Below, in pieces: positions 26,225 to 35,217 of a stretch of DNA of 64,000 bases; within the stretch, counting starts at the first letter, position 1; each line of letters opens with the position of its first letter. The stretch is from Nostoc sp. UHCC 0302 (lineage in GTDB: Bacteria; Cyanobacteriota; Cyanobacteriia; Cyanobacteriales; Nostocaceae): the NCBI RefSeq assembly GCF_038096175.1, contig NZ_CP151099.1:6240001-6304000 (forward strand). The letters are read 5' to 3'. Both the position numbers and the translations under genes were made by a program. Under the pieces are notes generated by a model. It made no database searches. It had not been told where the DNA came from and saw only the letters and a list, made by a program, of their open reading frames with translations.

Positions 26225-26260
26225 AAATTACGAATTACGAATTACGAATTACGAATTATT
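26225..26260 (+). repeat. identical 36-bp aattacg repeat upstream of the methyltransferase
   Basis: Base-for-base identical to 25777-25812. It ends three bases before the ATG at 26264. Translating through it in frame creates a false N-terminal extension (LRITNYELRIIL). Confidence 0.85.
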
Positions 26261-26263
26261 CTT

Positions 26264-27724
26264 ATGCCTGAAGCGCTAGAAATCGAGCGTCACAGAGCTG
26301 CGATCGCTCGCACTGACATATCTCGCCCTGTACGATTAGCAATAGAGTCAGCATTCTTGGAAAAAGATACCACTTTTTTCGATTATGGCTGCGGATACGG
26401 TGGCGATGTCGAGCGAATGGCAAACTTAGGCTACACCAGTGCAGGCTGGGATCCTTACTATTTCCCGAATATCCCAATCACCCCTGCTGATGTAGTCAAC
26501 TTAGGTTATGTCCTCAACGTCATTGAAGATGTAGAAGAACGCCGCCAAAGCTTAATTGAAGCTTGGAAACTTACCCAAAAAGTTTTAATTGTTGCGGCTC
26601 AAGTTTTGATTAATGCTCCTAGCAAAACTCAACTCGCTTATAACGATGGCATAGTCACACGCCGCAATACTTTTCAAAAATATTACGAACAAGAAGAACT
26701 CAAAACTTACATTGATGAAGTACTAAATGTAGATGCTGTACCAGCAGCATTAGGCGTCTACTTTGTGTTTCGCGATGAAGCCCAAAAAGAAAGTTACAAA
26801 GCCATCCGTTTCTTTTCTAAAATTTCTACGCCACGAGTTCGCATTCCTAGTAAGCGGTTTGAAGACTATCAAGAAAAACTCGAACCACTCATGGCTTTTT
26901 TTAGCAAGCGTGGCAGACTACCTGTAAAAGGCGAATTAGAAAATGAGCAAGAACTACTTAGTGAATTTGGGAACTTTCGCCGTGCCTTTGGTGTAATTTT
27001 ACAAGCAACCGACGAAGCCGAATGGGATGCGATCGCTTACCGTCGTTCTCTCGACATCCAAGTTTACCTCGCTCTCACCCACTTTGATAAACGCCCTGGA
27101 TGGCACAAGCTAGCACCAGAAATGCGTCATGATATCAAAGCCTTTTTTGCTAGCTACGAGGAAGCCTGCGAAGTCGCTGACCAAAAACTTTTCAGTTTAG
27201 GTAAACCAGGAGTGATTCAAACTGCTTGCGAAAAAAGCAAAATTGGTAAACATACCCGCGGTGCGCTTTACGTCCATGTGACTGCACTTGCTGCACTCGA
27301 CCCCTTACTACGAATTTACGAAGGCTGCGCTAGTCGTACCATTGGGCGTGTAGATGGAGCCACATTAATCAAATATCACATTGATAAACCGCAAATATCC
27401 TATTTGTTTTATCCAGAATTCGACACTGATCCCCATCCAGCCTTAAAAGCGAGTATAACTATTGACTTAAAAACCTTATTCGTTACTCACCGAGACTATG
27501 AGAATAGGGCAAATCCGCCAATTTTGCATCGTAAAGAAACCTTTGTTACGAGCAACTACCCCCTCTATGAAGAATTTGCTAAACTCACCCAACAAGAACA
27601 GCAATTAGGATTGCTTCAAGGCAAAAGCGACATTGGCACTCGTGAAGGTTGGGAGAAATGCCTTGCCGCACACAGAGTAGAAATCAAGGGGCATCAGGTT
27701 TATTCGATTGAAGAAGGTAGTTAA
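26264..27724 (+). CDS. DNA phosphorothioation-associated putative methyltransferase
   Basis: From the ATG at 26264 the product is 486 residues (MPEALEIERHRAAIARTDIS…). A SAM-binding motif I is seen in FDYGCGYGGDVERM at about 38-51 and a downstream LGYVLNVIEDVEERRQ region near 82-97. The remainder, including the C-terminal SYLFYPEFDTDPHPAL segment, fits the Dnd-related methyltransferase family (TIGR04096-type, from memory). Whether it methylates DNA is not established. I rejected an upstream start at 26177 because those 29 codons are the dndE tail and the repeat. It closes the Dnd island. Confidence 0.85.
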   Translation: MPEALEIERHRAAIARTDISRPVRLAIESAFLEKDTTFFDYGCGYGGDVERMANLGYTSAGWDPYYFPNIPITPADVVNLGYVLNVIEDVEERRQSLIEAWKLTQKVLIVAAQVLINAPSKTQLAYNDGIVTRRNTFQKYYEQEELKTYIDEVLNVDAVPAALGVYFVFRDEAQKESYKAIRFFSKISTPRVRIPSKRFEDYQEKLEPLMAFFSKRGRLPVKGELENEQELLSEFGNFRRAFGVILQATDEAEWDAIAYRRSLDIQVYLALTHFDKRPGWHKLAPEMRHDIKAFFASYEEACEVADQKLFSLGKPGVIQTACEKSKIGKHTRGALYVHVTALAALDPLLRIYEGCASRTIGRVDGATLIKYHIDKPQISYLFYPEFDTDPHPALKASITIDLKTLFVTHRDYENRANPPILHRKETFVTSNYPLYEEFAKLTQQEQQLGLLQGKSDIGTREGWEKCLAAHRVEIKGHQVYSIEEGS

Positions 27725-27928
27725 CGTATTCCTGACGCTGAAATACCAATTACGAATTAGTATAAGTTGGCATCTTTGCATGAAATTCTACAGCAGCTGT
27801 GGCAAGATATAGCGGTTCTGGTTTGGATGCAACACGCGGTAGGAAATATTGTTTTACCGCCACGACCTTCCATGCAATTGAAAACAGCTATGACTGCAAT
27901 TCACAACAGGGGAGGAACTTGAAAAATT

Positions 27929-29221
27929 ATGAATCCAGTGCGATCGCTGCTGCAAGTTTTCGGAAGCCGCAAGATGGCGGCTTTGTTATTGCTAGGTTTT
28001 GCATCAGGTCTACCGTTATTATTAATTGGTAATACCTTGAAGGCTTGGATGACTGTGGAAAAGGTAGATTTGGCCGCTATTGGCTGGTTTAGCCTTGCCG
28101 GGTTGCCTTATTCCTTGAAGTTTCTCTGGTCGCCATTACTAGATAGGTTCGCATTACCATTTTTGGGACGGCGGCGCGGTTGGTTAATCTTGACACAGAT
28201 TGGTTTAATCATCGCGATCGCCTTCCTGGGTTTCCAACAACCCAAACAAGCATTACAGCTTTTAGCCATCAATGCTATAGTCATTGCTTTTATCAGTGCG
28301 ACTCAAGATATCGCCGCTGATGCCTACCGCACCGACGTATTGGAAAAATTGGAAATGGGTGCTGGTGCAGCGGTTTTTATCTTAGGTTATCGAATTGCTC
28401 TGTTAGTCGCAGGTGCTTTAGCCTTGATACTTGCCGATAGGCTGCCTTGGTCATCAGTTTACTTGCTGATGGCTGGAACGATGGTAATTGGTATATTTGC
28501 CACTTTATTAGCACCTGAACCAGAGGCAATTAGCCCTCCAGCTTCCTTAGCCGATGCTGTAATCTTACCTTTTCGTGAATTTTTTCAACGTCAGGGTATT
28601 ATCCAAGCTATTTTAATTCTTGTGTTCATTACCTTATACAAGCTAGGCGATGCTTTGCTCAGCAACATGACCACGCCCTTTTTGCTGCAAACTGGTTTCA
28701 CCAAAACCGATATTGGAGCAATTCAAGTTGGCATGGGGTTAATTGCTACCATTGTCGGGGCGCTAGCAGGTGGTTCAATTTTGAGTACGATTGGTATCAA
28801 TCGTTCACTTTGGGTGTTTGGTGTTCTCCAAGCTGTCAGTAATTTAGCTTACCTTTTTCTAGCCTATATCGGTAAAAACTACCAAGCTATGGTACTTGCT
28901 ATTAACATAGAACAGTTTTGTGGTGGATTGGGAACAGCAGCCTTTGTTGCCTTTTTGATGAGTCTTTGTAATCAGCGGTTTTCTGCAACCCAATATGCTT
29001 TGCTTTCTAGTTTGATGGCTGTTAGCCGTGATATTTTGGCCTCTCCTGGTGGGGCGATCGCCCAAAGCACTGGTTGGCCTGTATTTTTCTTAATTACTAT
29101 TGCCGCTGCTGTACCGGGACTACTTCTGTTGCCAGTGTTTGCCCCCTGGAACCCTCAACCAGTAGCAGTATCTAGACCAGGACTTGAGGAAGAAGAAGAG
29201 GATTTATGGGGAATCAAGTAG
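27929..29221 (+). CDS. AmpG-like MFS permease
   Basis: The 430-residue, roughly 12-helix protein resembles AmpG, the inner-membrane permease for anhydromuropeptides in peptidoglycan recycling: LLLGFASGLPLLLIGNTLKAW at the start, GWFSLAGLPYSLKFLWSPLLDR near 50-70, and ATQDIAADAYRTD near 131-143. Substrate is inferred from family. The downstream membrane-protein gene overlaps its last 16 bases, indicating an operon. Confidence 0.85.
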   Translation: MNPVRSLLQVFGSRKMAALLLLGFASGLPLLLIGNTLKAWMTVEKVDLAAIGWFSLAGLPYSLKFLWSPLLDRFALPFLGRRRGWLILTQIGLIIAIAFLGFQQPKQALQLLAINAIVIAFISATQDIAADAYRTDVLEKLEMGAGAAVFILGYRIALLVAGALALILADRLPWSSVYLLMAGTMVIGIFATLLAPEPEAISPPASLADAVILPFREFFQRQGIIQAILILVFITLYKLGDALLSNMTTPFLLQTGFTKTDIGAIQVGMGLIATIVGALAGGSILSTIGINRSLWVFGVLQAVSNLAYLFLAYIGKNYQAMVLAINIEQFCGGLGTAAFVAFLMSLCNQRFSATQYALLSSLMAVSRDILASPGGAIAQSTGWPVFFLITIAAAVPGLLLLPVFAPWNPQPVAVSRPGLEEEEEDLWGIK

Positions 29222-29628
29222 TTATTACTGTCGGCACATTCATTCTCTTAGTCACTGGTCTTTTACTTGGCTATGTCCTCTCTCAGTTAGTTTTAGGATT
29301 TCTGACGTTTAATCTCCTAACTTTTTTCGGAACACTCAGCCTAATTTTAATTTTTGGTACACTTTATTACGTTTTATTTTGGCAGTTGCGGAGAGAGCAG
29401 TCTCAGTCATCATTCAATGAAGCGAGTAGTCAAGGCACACAGTCACCCAATCAGGTAGAAGGAAGTGTATCTGATAGCTATCTCAAAAACAGGCTCATCG
29501 CTAAATTATCAGGTGATGCTGTCGCTGCCGAACGCTTAATTGAGCAGGCAAAGGAGAATTATCCTGGTATGCCAGAGAATTGGTATTGTGAGAGAGTGCT
29601 AGATGATTTGGATCGCGATCGACGGTAG
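29206..29628 (+). CDS. small two-helix membrane protein, unknown function
   Basis: The 140-residue protein begins inside the end of the ampG-like gene (overlap 16 bases). It has two hydrophobic segments at about 5-27 and 32-55, then a soluble domain with DSYLKNRLIAKLSGDAVAAERLIEQAKENYPG and a Trp-Tyr-Cys near the end. The C-terminal helical part resembles small cyanobacterial conserved domains but I cannot name it. Overlap suggests co-translation with the permease. Confidence 0.7.
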   Translation: MGNQVVITVGTFILLVTGLLLGYVLSQLVLGFLTFNLLTFFGTLSLILIFGTLYYVLFWQLRREQSQSSFNEASSQGTQSPNQVEGSVSDSYLKNRLIAKLSGDAVAAERLIEQAKENYPGMPENWYCERVLDDLDRDRR

Positions 29629-29853
29629 AAGTGCTGAGTTAGGAGTAGAGACGCGATTATACTCTTACGAGAAGCCGCTCTTCGAGCGTCTACGCGTCTG
29701 TACAAGTCAAGAGTTGTTCTCCTTCATTCCCTCTGCCCCCTTGCCCCCTGTTTCAGTTTTCTATCACCGAAAAATCGCTAAAATAAATCAAGAAAAATTC
29801 ACAAATCTTCAGCAACGTTTTCAAAAAAGTCTCTAGCTGCTTGTAATTCAAAT

Positions 29854-30045
29854 ATGGCTATTTTTCGTCAGTACATCGCACCATTACTTGCCGTATTGGT
29901 ATTTATCTTTGCCTTGGTCGCAGTCAGCGCCCGCATTTTCTTACCCTCTGATATGGCAGCGCCTGCACCAATTGAAGAGGTAGGGGTGAGTCTTCAACCC
30001 ACTCCCGCGGATTTACCGCCAGCAGCAAATAACTCAGCTAGTTAA
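29854..30045 (+). CDS. small single-pass membrane protein
   Basis: The 63-residue protein has one hydrophobic helix (residues 8-30, PLLAVLVFIFALVAVSARIF) and a Pro/Ala-rich soluble tail. Its TAA is directly followed by the GTG of the acetyltransferase gene, so the two are surely co-translated. Function unknown. The 225-base gap before it holds palindromic repeat fragments (gagacgcg…cgcgtctg) near 29645-29700. Confidence 0.65.
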   Translation: MAIFRQYIAPLLAVLVFIFALVAVSARIFLPSDMAAPAPIEEVGVSLQPTPADLPPAANNSAS

Positions 30046-30612
30046 GTGGCTGAGCGACTATTACCGGGTTACAGTATTCGCCAAGGCTCCACTTTAGATC
30101 GGGCGCTGCTGGTAAAGTTCATGCAACGAACTTACCAAGATATCTTTCCCAATCAAGAAGATTTTTCTCATTTAGAGCAAACAGTCAGACAATACTTTTC
30201 TGGCGACACACCCTTGTGGTGGGTGACGGAAGAAGGGGAGAAGGGGGAAAGGGGAAGCGATGCAGAAAAGGAGAAAGAGGGAAATAAAAACTTGAAAGTT
30301 ACTCCCACTCTCCCACTCTCCCATTCCTCCACATCCCCCATCGCCTGCCTCTGGGTGGGTAATGCCATAGATCAAGTACAAGGTAATCGTCATGCTCATA
30401 TCTTTATCCTCTACGTTGTACCAGAACATCGGCGTCGAGGTATCGGTACGGCTTTGATGCGATATGTGGAAAATTGGGCTACTCAAAGAGGCGATCGCCA
30501 AATTGGATTGCAAGTCTTTGAATCAAATAAACCCGCATTGAATCTTTACAATCAGTTGGGTTATCAAACCCAATCCCTATGGATGGTAAAATTTCTGAGT
30601 GCAGAAACATAA
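30046..30612 (+). CDS. GNAT family N-acetyltransferase with in-frame repeat insertion
   Basis: The 188-residue protein has GNAT motif A in VVPEHRRRGIGTALMRYVENWA (about 124-144) and motif B in LQVFESNKPALNLYNQLGY (about 155-173). Start GTG 30046 abuts the previous stop; MAERLLPGYSIRQGS is a natural N-terminus. Residues about 63-100 are low-complexity (EGEKGERGSDAEKEKEGN, then TPTLPLSHSSTS), encoded by G/A-rich then C/T-rich DNA that looks like the genome's intergenic repeats; this lies between the WWVTEE strand and the CLWVGNA strand. Substrate unknown. Confidence 0.8.
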   Translation: MAERLLPGYSIRQGSTLDRALLVKFMQRTYQDIFPNQEDFSHLEQTVRQYFSGDTPLWWVTEEGEKGERGSDAEKEKEGNKNLKVTPTLPLSHSSTSPIACLWVGNAIDQVQGNRHAHIFILYVVPEHRRRGIGTALMRYVENWATQRGDRQIGLQVFESNKPALNLYNQLGYQTQSLWMVKFLSAET

Positions 30613-30788
30613 ACTAAAGGATAGCGGTAACACACTTTAGTGTCTTAAGTTATGGCAGTTCTCGTTAAAATAAAAGTCAACGAGGGTGAAAAGAAAATTT
30701 TTAGTAACCCAACTAATACTTCTGAAGCTTTAACTTAATTGGCGCGGGGGTTATGTGTTGATCCCGATAAAGGGATTTAAATCAAATT

Positions 30789-31547
30789 ATGTATGACGAA
30801 GACGACCTAAGCCTACTCGATGTTGAGGTGGAGCTAGAAAGCCCCTTAGATAAAATAGAGCCGCTAACTGCTGAGTCAGAAGTGGTAAAGCCTGATCCAG
30901 AAGAGATGTTAGCTCTTTTGTCAGCTCCCCAGCCGCCGCAACGAATGTTAGCTGCGCGTGCTTTTTGCGACATTGAAGATGCACGTGCTACTCCTCTTTT
31001 AATTCGCCTATTAACTGATACCTGTCCTTTAGTCCGGGTGAGTGCAGCATACGCCATCGGACGTAATCCCAGTCCAGATGCAGTGAGTCCGTTGATTACT
31101 CAACTCAACCAGGATTGGAATGGTTATGTACGTAAAGGTGTTGTTTGGGCTTTAGGAAATTGTCGCGATCGCCGTTCTTTAGCACCCCTAGCTGATGCCT
31201 TAAAAACTGACATTTCCGCAGTGCGTTTGTGGGCTGCTAGTGCCTTAGCACAAATGGCTGAAATTGGTTACGAGGCAGTTGTAGGAGCGATACCACCATT
31301 AATTGGAGCCTTAGTCCAAGACCCAGTAGCAGCAGTACGCAGTAACTGTGCTTGGTCAATTGGACAGTTGTGCCGCGAACTGCCTTCTAACGTAGTTTAT
31401 GCTACAGCGATCGATGCACTGATTCAAGCCTTTGCCGAAGACCAAGATTTAGGAGTGCGTGAAGACGCTAAATCCGCCTTATTGGGCGTGGGTGACCCCC
31501 GTGGCTTGCAATTAATTGAAACCCTGGAACAAGAGGGATGGTTTTAA
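30789..31547 (+). CDS. HEAT-repeat (PBS lyase-like) protein
   Basis: The 252-residue protein has an acidic N-terminus (MYDEDDLSLLDVEVELE) followed by five to six HEAT/PBS-lyase-like repeats of about 31 residues, each with a pattern like LVRVSAAYAIGRN…AVSPLI or VRKGVVWALGNCRDRRSLAPLADAL. Related cyanobacterial proteins act in phycobilisome biogenesis or as scaffolds; no phycobilin-lyase specific residue can be assigned here. It stands alone. Confidence 0.8.
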   Translation: MYDEDDLSLLDVEVELESPLDKIEPLTAESEVVKPDPEEMLALLSAPQPPQRMLAARAFCDIEDARATPLLIRLLTDTCPLVRVSAAYAIGRNPSPDAVSPLITQLNQDWNGYVRKGVVWALGNCRDRRSLAPLADALKTDISAVRLWAASALAQMAEIGYEAVVGAIPPLIGALVQDPVAAVRSNCAWSIGQLCRELPSNVVYATAIDALIQAFAEDQDLGVREDAKSALLGVGDPRGLQLIETLEQEGWF

Positions 31548-31549
31548 TA

Positions 31550-31577
31550 ATTCGTCATTTGTCATTTGTCATTTGTC
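31550..31577. repeat. gtcattt tandem heptamers
   Basis: About four copies of a tttgtca heptamer follow the HEAT gene. The same family occurs at 57592-57622 after rimO and inside the palindrome at 59317-59364. Confidence 0.7.
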
Positions 31578-31639
31578 AGTAGTTATTATCCCTCTCTCCC
31601 CTGCTCCCTGCCCCCTGCACCTCACTTCTTCATCTCTGA

Positions 31640-32044
31640 CTAACTTTCAGTCACGGGCTTAACCAAATTTAGCTCATAGGGACGCTCAGTATCATCCTCA
31701 CCCAAATATTCACCGTTTTGAATTTCGAGGATAACTAGCGGAATCTGTCCGGGATTTTCTACCTTATGCAAGGTTGCGGCGGGGACAAAAGTTGACTCAT
31801 TGCGATTCAGTAATATTTCTTGCTCTCCACAAGTCACCTTTGCTACACCCGAAACTACCACCCAGTGTTCATTGCGGTGATAATGAACCTGGGGCTTAAT
31901 GCCGTGCCTGGGTTTGATTTCAACACGGCTAATTCTATAACTTTCTCCCTCTTCAATCACCTCCACGTTACCCCAGTAACGTGTACCTGAATGTGAAGAA
32001 GATACGTTGATACTTTGCTGCCCATTATTCTCATTCTGAGTCAT
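31640..32044 (-). CDS. cupin-type phosphomannose isomerase-like protein
   Basis: From the ATG at 32044 the product is 134 residues. It is a single cupin domain: GTRYWGNVEVIEEGESYRISRVEIKP, HYHRNEHWVVVSGVAKVTCG (metal-binding HxH…E) and VPAATLHKVENPG (second His). This is the C-terminal domain of ManC/ManA-type type II mannose-6-phosphate isomerases. I prefer this start to one 12 codons upstream because TAGGAGT lies eight bases before it. Precise substrate unknown. Confidence 0.85.
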   Translation of the reverse strand: MTQNENNGQQSINVSSSHSGTRYWGNVEVIEEGESYRISRVEIKPRHGIKPQVHYHRNEHWVVVSGVAKVTCGEQEILLNRNESTFVPAATLHKVENPGQIPLVILEIQNGEYLGEDDTERPYELNLVKPVTES

Positions 32045-32339
32045 AAAAAAACTCCTACTAAGTAGGTGGACAAAAATCAATATTGCTCATCGGGCATGGG
32101 ATATGGGGCATAGTAAATACAAGTTATATTAATCATGCCAGTTATTTAAATCTCTTTACCAGATGAGCATTGCTATTAATCAGTAATTTAGCGTAAAGCA
32201 TATAAGGCTAGGTTAAGGTCAGAAAAGAAAATGCTTTCAACATCCAAGGCATTGCATTAAAGTTTAGTAATTATACCCCTATGCCCTATGACGCCAGTTC
32301 TCTCAAGTCGGGCATTGCCCGCCCACGAGACTGGCTCCC

Positions 32340-33683
32340 CTATGCCCCCGTATACTGAATCCGATAAATCCGATTATTAGCTTCTTCTGTTACTAAAAGA
32401 CTACCATCAGGTAATACGAGTAATCCTACAGGTCGTCCCCAAGTAGTTGGTACAGACGGATTCAGCAAAAACCCTGTGAGAAAATCTTCATAATAACCTT
32501 GCGGTCGACCTTTAGTATCAAAGGGAACAAATACAATTTTGTAACCAGTGCCGCGATCGCGGTTCCAAGAACCACGAAAAGCAGTAAAAGCACCATTACG
32601 GTATCTTTCTGGAAACGTCTTACCATCATAAAACTGCAAACCTAATGCAGCTGAGTGTGCTTGAAATAACACATCTGGCGTCTGGGTACGAGCTACCAAA
32701 TCGGGACGTTTACTTTTGTCATTCGTCTTTTGGCGCGGGTCGAGGTTGCTTGGTGCGAGGTAAGCATAAGGCCAGCCGTAGAACTCACCTTGCTTGATGC
32801 GTGTCAGGTAGTCTGGTACTAAGTCATCCCCGATGCCATCCCGTTCGTTGACAGCGGTGTAAAGTTCTTTTGTTACGGGGTGAAAATCAAGACCAACTGG
32901 ATTACGTAAGCCAGAAGCAAAAGTTTGCCGCTGGGAACCATCCAAATTCATTACTTGCACTGAAGCCCGTGGTAGGGGTTCTTCATCCACATTGGTTCCT
33001 GAACCTATTGAAACATATAATTTATTGCGATCGGGCGAGACAATAACATTACGCGTCCAGTGGTTGTTGTAGCCTTCAGCAGGTAAGTCAGCAATTTTTC
33101 TCCCTTTACCTGTAATCTGGTTTTTACCTGCGGTATAGGGAAAACGGAGTACAGCATCTGTGTTTCCCAGGAAGAAGGAATCACCTGCAAAAGCCATACC
33201 AAATGGTCTATTGAGTCCGTTTGCGCCACTAGCAAATGTCTCACGAACATCAGCTATGCCATCGCCATTAGTGTCGCGTAACAGACGAATACGGTTTTGT
33301 CCAGTTTCTGTCACTAATACATCACCACTGGGAGTTAAAGCCAGCCAACGCGGGGCATCTAAATCTTCGGCAAAGACGTTAACTGTAAAGCCTGCTGGTA
33401 CGTGCAGCACAGGCTTTTGGGGAATTGGTACAACCTCCGGTCGTTTAGAAGCACTTTCTGTAGAGAAGGGTGCTGGTAAATTCTTTAGGTTGATGCGGAT
33501 GGGGGTGGGCGTGAGTCGTTCAGTCGGAATGATATTTTTTGGCTGTGTAGAATTCTCTGCTAATTGAGCCGAAGGTAGAGATTGTGGCGATGTCGGATTA
33601 TCAGAGGAGGCACGAGTTTGATTACAGGCTGCTGCCGAAGTCAGTAACAAACATAGCAGCAAGAAACGTCCAGACACTTTCAT
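32340..33683 (-). CDS. PQQ-type sugar/sorbosone dehydrogenase family lipoprotein
   Basis: From the ATG at 33683 the product is 447 residues. It starts with a lipoprotein signal (MKVSGRFLLLCLLLTSAAAC, lipobox SAAC), a 60-residue Pro/Thr linker, then a six-bladed beta-propeller of the glucose/sorbosone dehydrogenase family: GFTVNVFAEDLDAPRWLALTP, NGLNRPFGMAFAG, SGLRNPVGLDFHP, DYLTRIKQGEFYGWPYAY and GLLVLPDGSLLVTEEANNRIYRI. Cofactor (PQQ) and substrate are inferred from family. A GTG seven codons upstream is less likely. Confidence 0.87.
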   Translation of the reverse strand: MKVSGRFLLLCLLLTSAAACNQTRASSDNPTSPQSLPSAQLAENSTQPKNIIPTERLTPTPIRINLKNLPAPFSTESASKRPEVVPIPQKPVLHVPAGFTVNVFAEDLDAPRWLALTPSGDVLVTETGQNRIRLLRDTNGDGIADVRETFASGANGLNRPFGMAFAGDSFFLGNTDAVLRFPYTAGKNQITGKGRKIADLPAEGYNNHWTRNVIVSPDRNKLYVSIGSGTNVDEEPLPRASVQVMNLDGSQRQTFASGLRNPVGLDFHPVTKELYTAVNERDGIGDDLVPDYLTRIKQGEFYGWPYAYLAPSNLDPRQKTNDKSKRPDLVARTQTPDVLFQAHSAALGLQFYDGKTFPERYRNGAFTAFRGSWNRDRGTGYKIVFVPFDTKGRPQGYYEDFLTGFLLNPSVPTTWGRPVGLLVLPDGSLLVTEEANNRIYRIQYTGA

Positions 33684-33888
33684 GGCAGCAAATAAAAGAT
33701 ACACAATTTCTTACTATAAATTTGAAACTTAATTATTGTCGCCAATCTAAAGTCCGATTTTTTACTTATGAGACTGACGTTAAAATCAGTTGATATGCTG
33801 TCTATAATTTCCCGATAGCAAAGACAGCGCAACTCCGAACATATCAATTAAAAAAGGTAATCTTCAATCAGTGGCGGATCTGAATCCT

Positions 33889-35082
33889 CTACTGATTGAT
33901 TCTGACTTCTGACTTCTCAATTCTAACTTCTGAGTTCTTCTTCAATATTTTGTGGTTGCTGCTGTCCTCACAAATCGGCTCCTCTTTTACAGTACATGGA
34001 AGCACCACTTGCACAATTGTTTTTTCTTTCGGCTTACTTTGGATTTTGAGTGTACCGCCATGCAATTCAGCCAAACGCTTGGCAATTATTAGCCCCAAAC
34101 CTGAACCTTGTTGTTCGTAAAGTTTACGCTCAAATTGCTGATAAGCTCCTAGTTCTGCAATTTGCTCTGCCGTCATGCCTCTACCATGATCTATAAAAGA
34201 TAAAGTAAAGGTATTGTTAACAGTTTTACTTGTCACCTGTATCAAAGTTCCTGACAGAGAAAACTTTAGAGCATTATCAATTAATTCTTCAACAATTTTA
34301 TAAATTTCTCTCGCAGAAATATTTATATTACATGGGTAAAAATCTACTTTTAAATCTCCTTCTCGTCCAGCAGTTTTAGCTTTCTCAGTAATCAAGTTAG
34401 TTAATGCTAATGTCGGAAATTCAGTTTGCTGGCTTTGCAGCAATTTAATTCGTTGAGGATCGCTTGCCATAATTTCCAATTCTGCATATAACAAAAAGTT
34501 CTGAATTAACGTAAATAAACGTTCACCAGATTGATAAATGCCTTCTGCCATTTCACGAATTGTATGTGAATCTAATGTTTCACTTTCTTCCATTAGAAGT
34601 TGTGAAAAACCTAAAATCCCATTCAAAGGTGTTCGCATTTCGTGAGGAAGGGACAAAGCGATACTGTTACGTAAATTATCCAGCTTTTTTTGTGCTTGTC
34701 GATTAATAGCTATTTGTTTTTCTAATCGGCAGGTAATAGCTGCCAGTAATTCTGCTCTTTTAAAAGGTTTGATAATATAGTCGTCTGCGCCCAATTCCAT
34801 ACCTTGACGGAAATCAGTTAGGTCAGATTTTGCCGTTAGGAAAATTAAGGGAATTGTTGCTGTTACCGGATGTTGCCGTAATCCTTTAATTACTCCATGT
34901 CCGTCTAATTCCGGCATCATCACATCACAAATAATTAAATCGGGAGTTTCTTCTTGAGCTAGCTGCAACCCAAGATGACCATTTTCTGCGCCAATCACTT
35001 TGAAATCCTCAGCATCTAGCAAATCTAAAATATTTTGGCGCACGTTTATATCATCTTCAATCACTAGTATTTTCTTCATCAT
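33889..35082 (-). CDS. response regulator-histidine kinase hybrid (REC-HisKA-HATPase)
   Basis: The 397-residue protein has an N-terminal receiver domain (DLIICDVMMPELDG with phospho-Asp near 53, TAKSD near 83, IIKPF near 104-108), a HisKA domain (LSLPHEMRTPLNGILGFSQ near 145-163) and a HATPase domain (ELIDNALKFS near 276-285, GSGLGLIIAKR near 335-345). It lies 135 bases downstream of the large PAS kinase on the same strand, so the kinase is probably its phosphodonor. No output domain: signalling is through further phosphotransfer. Confidence 0.9.
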   Translation of the reverse strand: MMKKILVIEDDINVRQNILDLLDAEDFKVIGAENGHLGLQLAQEETPDLIICDVMMPELDGHGVIKGLRQHPVTATIPLIFLTAKSDLTDFRQGMELGADDYIIKPFKRAELLAAITCRLEKQIAINRQAQKKLDNLRNSIALSLPHEMRTPLNGILGFSQLLMEESETLDSHTIREMAEGIYQSGERLFTLIQNFLLYAELEIMASDPQRIKLLQSQQTEFPTLALTNLITEKAKTAGREGDLKVDFYPCNINISAREIYKIVEELIDNALKFSLSGTLIQVTSKTVNNTFTLSFIDHGRGMTAEQIAELGAYQQFERKLYEQQGSGLGLIIAKRLAELHGGTLKIQSKPKEKTIVQVVLPCTVKEEPICEDSSNHKILKKNSEVRIEKSEVRINQ

Positions 35083-35217
35083 TACCTGAAATAATTATAG
35101 TAATTATTAATTTCTAGTTAAAAAAAATAATTTAATAAAAGCATTTTCTATAGCTATTAATTATTTTTAAAAACATATATTTTTGTTAAAATTAGTATTA
35201 GCAAAAGTTACGTAATT

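Noticed and set aside
25777-26260. CRISPR-like look of the aattacg repeats
   Set aside because: The repeats are contiguous heptamers without unique spacers, and no cas gene is nearby.
26177-26263. N-terminal extension of the PT-associated methyltransferase
   Set aside because: These codons are the dndE tail in another frame plus the aattacg repeat; the ATG at 26264 is the natural start.
29603-29836. 77-codon + frame between the membrane-protein genes
   Set aside because: It runs through palindromic repeat fragments and C/T-rich sequence and has no protein-like pattern.
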